A stretch of 64,000 nucleotides of DNA. Source: Cristatella mucedo (taxonomy: Eukaryota > Bryozoa > Phylactolaemata > Cristatellidae). The DNA lies in contig WPIO01000002.1 in assembly GCA_009760855.2 (NCBI GenBank), positions 2,455,001-2,519,000 of the forward strand. The letters run 5' to 3'. The position numbers and the translations under genes were made by a program. Below, one piece after another: positions 48,006 through 60,400 of the stretch; within the stretch, counting starts at the first letter, position 1; each line of letters opens with the position of its first letter. Below the pieces are notes generated by a model. It was not told the DNA's origin and did no database searches. It saw only the letters and a program-made list of their open reading frames with translations.

Positions 48006-49571
48006 CTACCTGTGGGAGCTTGGCAGCGTCGTTATGCGAATGCCGGCTATTTCCGGTAAGCATTTCTCCTGCATGCCGTCGTCGGGCAGTGCAAAGCCTT
48101 TCACGTCCGCTTTCCTTCCTTTCAGTTTGAGCTTGATTTCCGGAGAGACGGGCGCAGACAGCGTATGAGCCGCGGCGGCGTCGCCGCCGCCGACGCCTCG
48201 CAGGACCATCGGCGCGGACACGGTGCCGCCGCCGCCGCTTAGCTTACCGGACTGGTCGCCGTCGGCCGCCAGCGAGGCGCTGTGCGAGCGCGACGACGCG
48301 TAGATAGGCAAGGACACGACACTTCCGCTCGTGGTCGTGTACCTCAGCTTGCCCAGCGTGCTCGCCAGCCTGCCGCTGTCCTCCATCTGCCGAAACTTGG
48401 GCGTGACCTTCTCGACGGGCCGCAGGCGGTCTCTCTTTCGGGACAGCCTCTTCACGCGCAGCGCGTCTTCGGCCAATGCCAATGCTTCTTTGAGAGGCGG
48501 GCTCGCTTTGGCGAACGGCTGAATCGGCGGCCTCATTTCGCCGTTCGATTGCCTGCCGAGCGAAAGCAGCTTGTCGCCGAGAGCAAACCTCGCTCCTCCG
48601 AGGTCGGGAATCCTCGACAGCGTGCGCGACAGCGAGACAGCGAGCTCCTTCGCGGTGTAGTCGTCGAGAATCGACAAGCTGCCACCGGGCAGCTCGTACA
48701 GAATGTCCGGCATCGCAGCAGCAGCCGCCGCTGCAATACTCAGCGGCGCTGGCGGCTCGAAGGATGCGGCGGCGGCGGTCGCTGCGGCGGCGCGCGACCG
48801 CGTCGGCTGCGAGCCGCCGCCGCCGACGCCGCTCGCGTGCCCCGTCGTCAGCGGCGGCGGCTGCTCCGCGGCAGCGGCGCTTTCTTCGCTCTCGCTCTCG
48901 GCGATCGCTTGGTCGCGGATTGCCGAAAACGTCTGCTTCGACCACGACGCAGCGCCCGACTCAGCGGCGGCGGCGGCGGCGCCACCGCCGCCGCCGGCTG
49001 CAGGGTCCCTGCCCTGCACGACGAGGCGGAACTGCCTGTGCAGGTCGCGGGTCACCTCGCGCTGCAGCTGGCGCGGCTCGCCGCCGCCGCCGCCGTTCCG
49101 AGACCCCGCTTCGCCTCTCGCCGCGTGGCGCTCCGGCCGGAACGAATCAAAGTCCTCGGGAGTGCCGCGAAGCTTCATGCAGCGGTAGCAGCCATTGTCC
49201 GGAATGTACTCGGCCTCGCGGTCCACCATGCCGCGCCAGTACGGCTGCTTGTAGCGCAGCACCCACTCGTCCTCGCCGTACGTCAGGCTGCGCTGGCCGC
49301 CGCCACCGCGCGACTCGGCCGGCGCCGCCGGCGCGCCGTCTCGCGACAGTCGCCTGCTGGCCGCCTTCTTGCTCGCAACAACCACCGTCTCCACGTGGGC
49401 GTCCGGAGTCGACCAATCGCAGAAAGGATCGGACTCGGTTCGTCGGTGGAACTCCTTCCTGATCAGGAAGTCGTCGAAGCTCAGTAGGGCGCCGATGTGG
49501 CGTCCCCCGTCTGAACAGCCGGCTCCCCGTTCGCCGTCGTCTCCGTCGCAGACGCTGCTTGCGCCTTGCAT
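48006..49571 (-). CDS. Unrecognised GC-rich 521-residue protein
   Basis: A long ORF in a GC-rich block. I do not recognise the family. The ATG has A at -3. The N-terminal third looks conserved rather than random: SFDDFLIRKEFHRRTESDP, then DEWVLRYKQPYWRGMVDREA and IPDNGCYRCMKLRG at ~residues 100-135. After that come Gly/Ala/Pro-rich low-complexity runs (~150-290), a second ordered-looking part (~290-420: MPDILYELPGGSLSILDDYT, LSRTLSRIPDLGG, a Lys/Arg-rich stretch RVKRLSRKRDRLRP), and a Ser/Gly-rich end. No membrane segment or signal peptide is evident. Just before the TAG stop the sequence reads CCCACAG|GTAGAACG, which could be a splice donor, so this may be the first exon of a longer gene running to lower coordinates. 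The plus-strand ORF at 48282-49487 is an Arg-rich shadow. Confidence 0.6.
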   Translation of the reverse strand: MQGASSVCDGDDGERGAGCSDGGRHIGALLSFDDFLIRKEFHRRTESDPFCDWSTPDAHVETVVVASKKAASRRLSRDGAPAAPAESRGGGGQRSLTYGEDEWVLRYKQPYWRGMVDREAEYIPDNGCYRCMKLRGTPEDFDSFRPERHAARGEAGSRNGGGGGEPRQLQREVTRDLHRQFRLVVQGRDPAAGGGGGAAAAAAESGAASWSKQTFSAIRDQAIAESESEESAAAAEQPPPLTTGHASGVGGGGSQPTRSRAAAATAAAASFEPPAPLSIAAAAAAAMPDILYELPGGSLSILDDYTAKELAVSLSRTLSRIPDLGGARFALGDKLLSLGRQSNGEMRPPIQPFAKASPPLKEALALAEDALRVKRLSRKRDRLRPVEKVTPKFRQMEDSGRLASTLGKLRYTTTSGSVVSLPIYASSRSHSASLAADGDQSGKLSGGGGTVSAPMVLRGVGGGDAAAAHTLSAPVSPEIKLKLKGRKADVKGFALPDDGMQEKCLPEIAGIRITTLPSSHR

Positions 49572-50420
49572 CGTCTCTCTTTCTCTCTCTCGCTACCGGG
49601 CTAGTCAAAGCAACCGCTAGCCACTTCGCCGGAAACGGGGCTCGTTCTCTGCGATCTCTGCAGTGCAGATGCGCGCAGCGCGAGTCGGCGCACAGCGACG
49701 GTGCATTTGACGAACCTTACAGAGAAAGCCAAGATCGCCTCAAGTTACCCGGGATAAGCGCCTTCGCGTCGAGACATCCGCGGTCGACGCCAGACCTATC
49801 CACCACAACAGGTAGTCGGTCGGTCTAGCCTGGAGAGGCAGCGTCCACAGGTTCCGGTAGACCGCCTTTGCGGCGTTACCAAGCATGAACCTAAGCAACG
49901 CTTTAATCTCTTAAGCTCGTCATATCGCTTCAAAAACATCACACTATTTGCTATATATTTTATAAAAGAGTGGTAGCACATCAGGTACCATCTAGATGTA
50001 CCGGGTAAAAATAAGCTTTTTTTAGCATTCGAAAGTTAACACAGCGAGGCCATGCAGTGGTAAGTATCGACGGCGTCCATGGTCACCGGGTACTGGCGTT
50101 ACCCAGCTGCGCTGTTAACGAGTAAAGCCTCTAGTATGCCTGCACGTTACCCGCATATCTTGAATTTATAACAAATTTATGCATTAACTGAGTGAAAATC
50201 ATACCTATGTAACTATGTTTCGAGTTTCGTCGTGCCCATGGCGAGTGAAGCAAATCGATAGCCACGCCCTACGACGGTCTTGACGAAAAAGATATGATGT
50301 CCCACAGACGATTTGCATGACGACGTATAAATCAAAAACCGATCGAGCGACGTTAAATGGCTTTTGATTGGTCGCCGGCGCTTAGTTGGCAGCTCTAAGA
50401 AGGAAAAAAGAAAGATTTGC

Positions 50421-50585
50421 AGATTCGACAGCCTCATTTATGTGGCTGCAAAGGACCATTGCCGGCGATCACCACCTATTACCGCTTACAGTGGGCAACA
50501 AAAGATCGCTCACTGCAAGACTCAAACCCACGACCTGGGCCATGAACAACGAGAAACCTACCTCTAGGCTAAGACTCGGGTGCAA
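50421..50585 (-). repeat. SINE family 2, reverse orientation
   Basis: Tail gacagcctcatttatgtggc, body cttacagtgggcaacaaaag, inverted B-box actcaaacccacgacctggg and head aacctacctctaggcta. Confidence 0.75.
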
Positions 50586-51054
50586 GTGAGACGAGGAAGA
50601 AGAGAATGGGATAGCATCCACATAGGCCGGCAGTAAGGCAAACAAGTTTGCAGAGCTAGCGACGGTTAGGGTCGCACGACCCTCGCCTCAATTAAGTCGC
50701 CCGACGTTGCGGATAACTTAAGGCTGCAGCGCATGGATGCAGGTCAAGGTAGCTGGCCACTGCGGTGGACATTCTAGGAAATGAAACGCCCTCATGAGTA
50801 GCTCGGACTAGTCACGTCCAGGCACCAACACCCGTGCTTCTAATCAAAGACGCGTCGGTTCCTGGTGTACACTCAGCAGCACCCTCATCCCGGGTGTGAG
50901 TTTTGCTTGTTAATTTCTCGGAAGTTTGGAAATTCTAGGAAAGCCCTTACATTGCAGCCGCACTGCACCAATCGGTAGCAGGTATAGAAATGGAGCCGTG
51001 GAGGGAATCGGCTGTCATCTAATCACATGCCTTCAAAAACTTGATAATAATGGT

Positions 51055-51345
<291 letters not shown>

Positions 51346-51374
51346 GTCGCAGTTACTACCTCTAACCATGTTAT

Positions 51375-51815
51375 TCTTGTTGTTTATTGAGAATGTTACC
51401 ACTAACCATTCGATCGTGCTTCCTTTGCAGCAAATGTAAAGTGCCTAAAAGAGATTGAGTTCTCAGAGGGCGCCATATTACATGCATTATTATTATTATC
51501 AATCTCCTTACATGAGGGGTTGCCTGCCTGTCGCTTGTAATGAAGAAATTAAAAACGCACCTATTTAGTGGGTCCCTGTGATTCGTCCTTTATGTGCTAA
51601 TGCGTGCTGACACTTTTGAATACTGCCACTAACCACAATTGCATGCTGACCCTGTGCATGTCACCCCTAACCATGTTATCCATGTTGTTTATCAAGCATG
51701 GTATCACTCACCATTCGATCGTGTTTCCTTTGCAGCAAATGTAAAGCGCCTAGAAAGAGATTGAGTTCCCTGAAGGCCCTTTATAAAGAGTATTACCATT
51801 ATTAATGTAATGTAA
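51375..51815 (+). repeat. Two tandem LINE family A 3' ends, plus orientation
   Basis: Both contain aaccattcgatcgtg, ttcctttgcagcaaatgtaa and agattgagtt. The first ends in (ATT)n at 51484-51500. The second begins near 51540 and ends near 51810. 3' UTR only. Confidence 0.8.
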
Positions 51816-53227
51816 TGTAATGTATCTCCGTCAGTAACTCCACAAAGTCATAAAGACCATGTGGGCGTTACGCAGGAGAGTTTTGTATAGCGCACTCACA
51901 GCCTAAGCGGCTTTCGGTACGCATTCGGTACCCAACAGACTTCGTCTCACGCAACAAGAAGAAAGTGGGAAGTGAAAGTGGGAAGCATAGCAGAGTTAGG
52001 AGAGCAGTTGAGGTAGTGAGTAGCATAGAAGTAGCAGTTCAGGACCGCGGAAAAAGATGTACCACAGTCGGCAGTTGGAGAGTAGATGTCGTTGCGTAAG
52101 AATTGTGGAAGCGAGTTCCACAGTCTAGGACGTGCAGAGCTAAAGCTTCTGTCGCCAACTGTCTTTAAGCGGAGGAATGGGACAGCTAATTTATTGTCCA
52201 CACAGGACCTGAGGGTGCGAACAGGCTGAAACTGATACAGCAGTTCAGCTAGGTATGAAGGGGCCAAGCCGTGGCGGGCCTTGTGGGTCAGTGTAAGAAC
52301 TTTGCTCCGTATCCTTTGCTCAACCGGCAACCATCCCAGCTCTTCCAGCAAAGGTGACACGTGCTCAAACCGCTGGGACTTGAAGACCAGCCTTGCAGCC
52401 ATATTCATAGTCCGCTGTAGTGGCATAATAGCTTTCTTTGGTAGCCCAGCCAAAAGGGAATTACAATAATCAAGCCGAGACAGAACTAAAGAGCTAGTTA
52501 AATTTTTTAAAATCCACTGTGGGAGACAGCTTCTAATCTTGGATAGGGATCGGATGTGATGGCTAGCTGTAGAGGCAGTCTTCTGAATGAAGCTTTTGAA
52601 ATTGAGGCAGCTGTCGAACACGACACCTAGATTACGAGCACGTGGTGAAGGTCGCACAATAGCATCGCCTATTAGAACAGCAAAGCCTTTTAATCCAGCC
52701 ACACGCTTAGGGTGTCCTATGAGAAGCAGTTCGGTTTTATCGTCATTTAATTTCAAGAAGTTTTCCGACATCCATGATCGAATATCGGCAAGGCAAGCAT
52801 TCAGTTTCTCAGTTGCTGCAGCAGATTCCGACGGTTTAAATGACAAATACAACAGAGTATCGTCAGCATAGAAGTGATATCCTATTCCATGGGCCTTAAT
52901 CACTTTTCCCAGAGGTTGCGTATAAATGGAGAGCAGCAAGGGACCAAGTACAGACCCTTGAGGGACTCCACAGGTGACCCTTCTCATGTCTGAGACCTGA
53001 CCCCCACACGACACGGATTGAACACGATCAGACAAGTATGATTTAAACCACGCCAGTGCTTCGTCTGCCAGACCGATCGTTGTTCTCAGTCGTTCAAGCA
53101 GAACTTCGTGATCAATGGTGTCGAAGGCAGCAGACAGATCTAGCAGGGCTAGGGCAGTGACATTCCCGTCGTCGTTGCCACGTAGAATGTCATTTTTAAC
53201 ACGGAGGAGAGCAGTTTCGGTAGAGTG
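51816..53227 (-). mobile_element. Rex1/CR1-like LINE with open RT frame, 5' truncated
   Basis: The minus-strand frame is open from 53227 to 51947 (426 residues, no stop). It carries RT motif A (LDLSAAFDTIDHE), motif B (GVPQGSVLGPLLLSIYTQPL), the catalytic YADD (YHFYADDTLLYLS), LNDDKTELLLIG, and the post-RT region ([26 protein letters not shown]). A short 3' UTR and a tail of tacat/tgtaa repeats follow at ~51808-51828. The endonuclease and RT N-terminus are missing, so it is dead on its own. The intact frame means a recent insertion. Confidence 0.9.
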
Positions 53228-54443
53228 CTAATAATAAGACTGAGAAAATGACCAAAACAAAGCTAAGGGAGACTAAAGAGTTGCTGACGCATTTTGAAAT
53301 TGATTCGCTGTAATTCTCTCTATATAGAATACGAGTACCTTTGCTGAGTAGCTGGCATACACGATTCGAGAAACCTCCTTCCCGTAATAGCTAGGCTGGA
53401 ACTAAAGCAAGTTGAAGATTGAAAATGCACACGGATACCAAGGTATAGAGCATGGAATTTCTAGATTAGTAGGCGCCAGACTTGACCTCTCTCCGAGTAC
53501 CAGTATTAACGCTGTACAGAATATCACTACATACGTGTGTGTACACATGGGTGTGAAACTCAGCAAAATCGGAATAGGTATTACGCTGATGACTTCTGTA
53601 GCAACAGCTAACAGATCCTTTTCTAGTAGAATCACCACAGCGGTCCAACGATCCTGGCTACCTGGAGCAGTAGCTCAAGACCCAGCCTTACCAGTGTCAG
53701 CTAGTCCAAGTAGCTGTTAATCTACTAACCGATGCTTGTGATTTTTTTTTAATAATAGTGTTTGAAATAGAAGTCTCTTTCAGGTAGTGTGCAGCACAGT
53801 CTCCTCATTAGCACACGATTACTGGTACCAACTAAGACCATCCTTTCATTATTATTGCTTGGCAGGCTTCTGCCAACGACTGCCCCAACTGGTACTTCCT
53901 AAACTCAATTGTTCTCATGCTTTCATTACGTGGTGAGTTCTGACACAATTACTGTAGGAGTTCAGTCAAGGCGATCTTATATTGCTTACAAGTTGGTGAA
54001 CGAATAGCAGATAAGTGAGACTCATGCTTAACTAATGTTGAGTTCGGCATTTCCGGTATATTGCTCCCGAATGAGCACACCTGCATACAAAGGATTATGA
54101 AAACATACAGGATAAAAAATAAGAAACACAACATTAAACATGAGCTTATAGCCAGCAGCCTTCACTGAAAAGACTAAATTATGGGCACAAGGCATGCAGC
54201 GTAACTGCATACATGCGATAGAGCTATTGCATGGGAAGTTACTCGGATATGCTATGCAATAGCATTGGTCACAGATCGAGTGCATGTAAAGTGCATGCAT
54301 ACATATACGATGCATACAAACGCCTAGTTCGGCCATCAAACTTGACAAGAGCTAGAGTCGCAGGTAGAAAAAGTTCCCAGGCAAAAAAATAGTATGCAGA
54401 CAAAGAGGAATAAATACAGCTCATCTGCTAATCAGATGATTCG
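53228..54443. other. Non-coding, downstream of URI1
   Basis: No recognisable gene or repeat. The URI1 3' UTR should lie in its right-hand part, since URI1 is on the minus strand and stops at 54444. No clear minus-strand AATAAA was found near the stop. Confidence 0.4.
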
Positions 54444-57400
54444 CTAGCGGTGCAGCCTCTGCTGATGAGCTTTAAACTTTGACACAGGCCGCTGTGGTCC
54501 ACTGCCATGCACATTCTCCGAGGCTGATGTGGTGCTGCCACTGTTGAGTAAAGAAGATGGCTCTCTCTCGATGACGTGATCACCAAACGCCTACAGCAGC
54601 ATGTCGGCAAAGTATTGCAATAAAGATGTAAAGCATTGCAATAAAGATGCCGTTGCATCTATAACTGGGTGCCACGAAGTACAGCTCGAGCTGACCAATG
54701 ACCAAGCAAAAAGAAAGTCACATAATTAGCTCAGATTCACACACAAACAACGATCAGCCAATAGGGTCGTGGTCTGCTATAAATGATAACAAGGTCAAGC
54801 TCAAATCATTGCAGAGCAAAGTTGTGCTGAAAATAATTAAAAACACATTTGTATAGCATGCCGAGACAGCTAAATCTCTTTCTTTACATATACCGTAGAT
54901 AAATCTGTCAGTCAGTACAATTTTCAAGACTACCTGACAATGCCAATTAAAAGACAAGTAAGAACAGCCAAATTTGAGAATGCAGATAAATACAGCACCC
55001 TACTAAGCAGTGAGCCAACACAACACAATAGTAATAATAATAAATTTATATAGCACTCTCAGAGAACTGAACAGCCAAAAAGGCACTACTACAAGGAAGC
55101 TGCACAAGGTTGAACGACACGAACACAGCACGAGAAGCTGCATACATCATTTTTTGTTTTTCACTCGGAGATTCGTTCATAGAAGTAATAAAATCCGAAG
55201 TTGAATTATTGGCTTTTTTGGAATTCCTCCAAACCTGGGCGATATTTTTATTCCGACCACTCGAGTCAACATTTCATTGATAGCGTGGTCCGTGTCTCCG
55301 GCTGCAGCAGCGCTAGTGGAGTCTCACGGAGACACGAGCGGGCGAACGTGAGCGGTGAACAAAACTCTCGCTTTATTACCCCCCCCACCGGGTACATATA
55401 TAAGCTAGGGGCTTACTCACCACAGATAAGGATCTTGCCACTATCAAGGACAGTCCGGAGAGCATCGTAGGAGAACGCCTGAGACATGCAGCTGTTAAAC
55501 CAAAACTCTAGTACTGTGATTTGCTAATCGGTGGGCTACCTAAGAAACTGCAGAAGCCTCTGCAGGTCATTTGATCTGATAGGCCCGACTAGTTGACAAA
55601 TGAAGCAGTCAAACTGTTGCTAGAGGATTCTCACTGGCTAAAGGTTGGACAACAAATTTAATTACAGAATGCTTCTGGTGGCCTATAAATAAGTGTAGCA
55701 TGGGTCAAGCACCGTTCTACCCAGCTGGCCTGGTACAGGACTGAAAGTCACGAGGTCCCTCCGATGCTCGGATCTAACAGCAGTTCCAGACAGCTGCCAC
55801 AAGTAGTTTGGAAATAGATTAGATTGGAGACAGCTCTTTCACCTATAACACTGCTGTCCCTTGGAGGTATTTGCCCGAGCATGTGCATTAGATTGGCTCC
55901 CCGTGAAGCTTGAAGCCAGGCTTGAGAACTCTTCCGGGTTCGATACGGGTCTTAGTACTTGGCTTATGCGGCAGCGATAGAAGACAAGAACGACAATAAC
56001 AAATTATTCAACAATCAGTGTAATACGAAAAACCAAAAAAAAACACAAGCATGAGATCCAAAATCAAACAATAACTATTTGAGCTCTACACGAACCAAAC
56101 GTTTATGCTTATAAATACCAACACAAGCCAAATCTTTCAGCGAATCAGTGCATTGACGGTCGTGACCACTACAGCACCATTCATGACCATAATATTAGTC
56201 AAGATGCAAGTCAATAGTGAACATTTACCCACATTATTGGCAACAAGCAAAACAGAATATGCAGCAAAAACAAAAAGGTTAAACAAAAAGCTAGCAAATA
56301 ATAACGATATGCTTTCCAAGAGTGGTTCTACGTACTTGGTCCATTGATCTGAATTCGGTTGTTGCTAGTAACCGTATTCTAGTAAATAGTTGCTAATGTC
56401 AATATTCTAGTAAGTCATTACACTACACTAATTATTAAGTTGTACCAATCTTTCAATACAATATCAACCTTAGCCTCAGTTTTCTACGTGTGGCTAAGTG
56501 AGTAACTGCATTCGCCGGCAACCAAGTCAGTGATTCTCACGTAAACAGATGAGAAGGTGTTGAGATCGTAATAGAAAATGCAAACACCAGCCTACGACGG
56601 TGCCGCGCCTAGATGTTGTTGTCCGCCGGTACTAGGGGGGGGGGGGCCTTCCGACTTTGACTGACCAATCGAGGCGCAGCATTCCTGCTGCTGGCGCTAG
56701 CAACGGCGCTGGCCAATCGGAGCGCAGCGTTCCTGGGCGCAGATGAGGGAAGCTCCGGTTAGATAAACATCTGCAGAAAAGAGTCGTCGAATAAACGTTG
56801 TTGAGTTCGATTGTGTTCTGAGTGCACCAAGTCGTTTACTGTTAAGCAATACGATAGCACACACACAAAACTTGGGTGTGGTCACGTGACCATTCCACAC
56901 TCTTGGAGGCCGTGCAGAAGAACCGATTTTTGGCCCCTTTCTTCACTGACGATGCTTCGGCCAATGATGAGAAAAGATAACCGCATGTCTCATTGACCTG
57001 AATGGCCCACCCGTGCCATATTGACGATTGGTATGCAAACAGAACACGCCAACAGTTGCACAACTTTCTGAAGGTACGACAGCGGTCTCAATGTGGCTCC
57101 ATTGAGATGGAAAAAACGAGAAATAGCGAGGCGGCTGAAAATCACAGACGGCACTGCATGGAGTATTATTAAGAAACACCTGGACTGTGGTAGCACTGAG
57201 ACACCGTGGCCGCTCTCGGATGACCCTCTGGTAACTTCTCAGAGGTAAGACTTGAAAGCTCTTGAAAAGCATGGCTCTGAAGAAAAGGTTTGCCAATGCT
57301 AAAATGCCCTGCACGAGTCTCTGCCAAGCTATCAGAACTGTCGTGGGCCAAAATAAGGCTTATTGAACAAGGACTGAACGGGCGGGTGGCCAAGTGCAAG

Positions 57401-60400
57401 CCACCGCTCACTGTGTAGCACAAAAAAAGCAAGGCCGGATTTAGCTCGCCGATACAAGCACTGCAACAGCTGCACAGTAGAGCAGAGTGCTGTAGACTGA
57501 TAGTCAAAATTCAACCTCTGCCTGGGATACGAGGAGGACGAACGTTCGCCGGCGTACGCTGCCGTTTGTCACCAAAAGACCGTGAAATTCGGTTGTTGAA
57601 GTGTAATGGTTTAGGCTTGCCTCTCAACTTCCGGTGTTAGGCATCTGCTCGAGATTAAATGGCTCATGAATGAGAATGCATAGATTGTGCATTGTGCCGA
57701 ATATTGGTTCGGCATCTGCTGACACTCTTCACGGGCTCTATTTCTGCTGGCAGAAAGGCAGCGATCCGAAGCACACTGCCATAGAGGTTAAAGACTATGG
57801 CTTCGATCCAGTTGAGGCCATGTAGTGGCCAGGCCAAAGCCAGACTCGAACCCAATAGGACACCTCTGTGAGGAAGTCGACCGTGCCCCCAAGATTCAGA
57901 GTTCTCCAGCACATGAAATCCGATTAACTCTTCGAGGTTTTGAAGGATTGCAGGGTGTCAATTCCTTCAGAAACGTGCTAGAAGCTGGTGGAGTAAATAG
58001 TGAGGCGATCGCAAGAAGTAGTAAAAATCTCGGTGCCTCGACTACTTATTGATTGCACTCAATAAATTACATGTAACACTACATTGTATAGCTTTTCTGC
58101 CTAATAAAAGCTACTACAGAGTTAGATCACGGCTAAATCTTGTATATTGAGTAAAGTAGTGTGCCGTTACTAGGTGCCCAAAAACCTTTGTAGGGCAGTG
58201 TACATATACATACTATATTACAGAACGCCTGTCAGAAAATATAAGGAGGCAATTAAGACATGCTTCAATGATGCCTGAGAGTCTGAAGAGCAAGCTAGGA
58301 TGCATTCTGGCTCTTGCAAAAGCTGAGATTCAGCAACAGCACCAGAGTAATACTAACAATACGTATGCTTGGCAAAAGTGCCTCTATATGCCTGTATACG
58401 GCCATACCAGTAATGACGCAGCTATATTTATGCTAAAGCAAGCAGCTCTACAAAAAAGTGTGCCGCAAATATTACGTAGGGCACAAGCAGTGCTGGTGGC
58501 ACCCAGATTACCCATTATTCCTGCCAATTTTGACCTTAGCAGTAGCTCACCACAGAACGTACCGGCACACCTGCTGATTCCGGCAGGATAGGCGCCGGCT
58601 TCCCAGACATTCTTGCAGAGTAAACGGCAGCGTGTGGCTCCTGCATCGTGCTGCAGACACTGCGATCAGTGTCATCTACTCTCCGTTTCAATATTGACTT
58701 CAGCTCGGTGTTTTCGGCTTTCGAAATCTCAGCAATCGAATGCGACGAAGAATGTCGCAGGGACATCAGGTGGCCTTGGTCGAATCCAGCCACCAGCTTG
58801 TAAACGTCTGCCGGACTGTGAACTGATACCACTGCATCGTCAGTTGGAATGCACGTTTCGGGATCTGCTAGTCCCTGAAAAACGCGTGTGTTTTAGAAAG
58901 CTATACTTCAGCCAAGAAGCAGCTGACTAGGGAATAATACTACTCTTGCCTAGCCGTGCTTACAAAATCTCAATTACACCAACAAATGACAAGTTACAAC
59001 CAACAAGTAATGCGAATTGAAATAAACGCCACTATGAAAAAAAGAATTTTACCACACAAATTATGTAATGTTCCTAAGAGAACGGCAGTCTAAAAACTCT
59101 TTGCTCGACATTCTCATGCAAGCACTAGCTTGCATCCGTGAAAAATAACGGAAACCCTCAACTTTGTCTTGTGAGGCTGGCCTACACATGTCATTCACTT
59201 ATTCAAACCTGGCGAAGCACGACTTTCGGTAGGTCACACTCACTCTGGCAGCTGTCCCAATATTCTAAATCAGCTGGTCTAAGGGGTAGAAGTGCCAGTC
59301 ATCACTTACGGCGACATCACAGAGTGTCAACATGCAGAGAGCCCAAGCAGCTGGAATGAAATGAGCACAAGCTGCTGGAATGCCATAGCCAGCCTCTGAA
59401 CAACTCATACAGCCTATAGAAGGTTTATAAGCTTTTATAGCCTAAAGGACTCTAAAGTAAACGTGATGTCAGTGACGGATACAGGACTTAAGAACCTAGC
59501 TTATCATAAGGGCAGATTCGTTCAGTAGGTGAACAAGTTGCCAAAGATAATGACAAGATATCAATTAGTTTAGCAAGCCAAACATCAGTACTCACAGCAA
59601 GGACAGGACAAAAGCAATCAACAGGGCAAAGGCAATAAACGGGTGCAATCACCCCATCAAATTGATTGTTGCAACACTTGAAAAGATCAGCAAAAGCACA
59701 TCTCTTCGCTCAGCTTAGACATGACTCCCTAGCTAGACGACAAGCCTATTTAGTGGTTTTAGCTGGGGCTGCAGCATAGTACTAAGCCACATCTTTGAAG
59801 CTTCCAGAATTTTACAGGTTGGCAGCAAGGGCTCAATATGTCCACGATCACCATTAAGTCAACACGAACTATCCCTCCCAACCTTCGAGCACCTCGAATT
59901 CTCTCAACTCACTTGCTGCATGTATTGATGACATCCGCACATGGATGGCAGCAAATTTTCTAAAACTAAACGATGATAAAACTAACTTACTTGTTATGGG
60001 CAAACCCAGTGTGATTCAGAAAGTGGAAAGGTTGACGCTCAAAATTGGCTCTGCCAGCATATCTCCTGTTGAATCAGCTCGAAATCTAGGTGTCATGTTC
60101 CAAAGTGACCTCTCGTTAGACGACCACATCAGCTCCACCATCAAGTCTGCCTACTTCAGCTACGTAACATTGCTAAAATTCGGGCTTATTTAGATAAGGA
60201 TACCACATTTTTTACCACATTGAAACACACAAGTTGGTCCATGCATTCGTAACATCCCGTCTTGACTTCTGTAACTCACTGCTTGCTGGCCTACCGGCAT
60301 GTGCAATCAGGCGATTACAGCTGGTGCAAAACTCCGCAGCTAGGCTTGTCTATCGTCAGCGTTGCAATTGCCACACCCCACCACTTCTTGCCAACCTGCA

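Larger units (their letters stand above)
46960..49650. other. GC- and CpG-rich block
   Basis: CpG is visibly dense compared with the AT-rich surroundings, across both the unidentified ORF and about 1 kb on its 3' side. It may be a CpG-rich promoter/first-exon region or simply a GC-rich gene. Contains an inverted repeat at 47394-47446. Confidence 0.6.

Noticed and set aside
48282-49487. 401-codon plus-strand ORF
   Set aside because: Arg/Ala-rich shadow of the minus-strand ORF; composition is that of antisense GC-rich DNA and no domain is visible.
55418-55490. Minus-strand exon-like [20 protein letters not shown] with a good GTGAGT donor
   Set aside because: Considered as a URI1 exon or a guanylate-kinase-like piece. 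URI1 joins directly from 58551 to 54590 in phase and with the AF-VIE-E motif, so it is not needed; the plus strand there looks like a retroelement relic.
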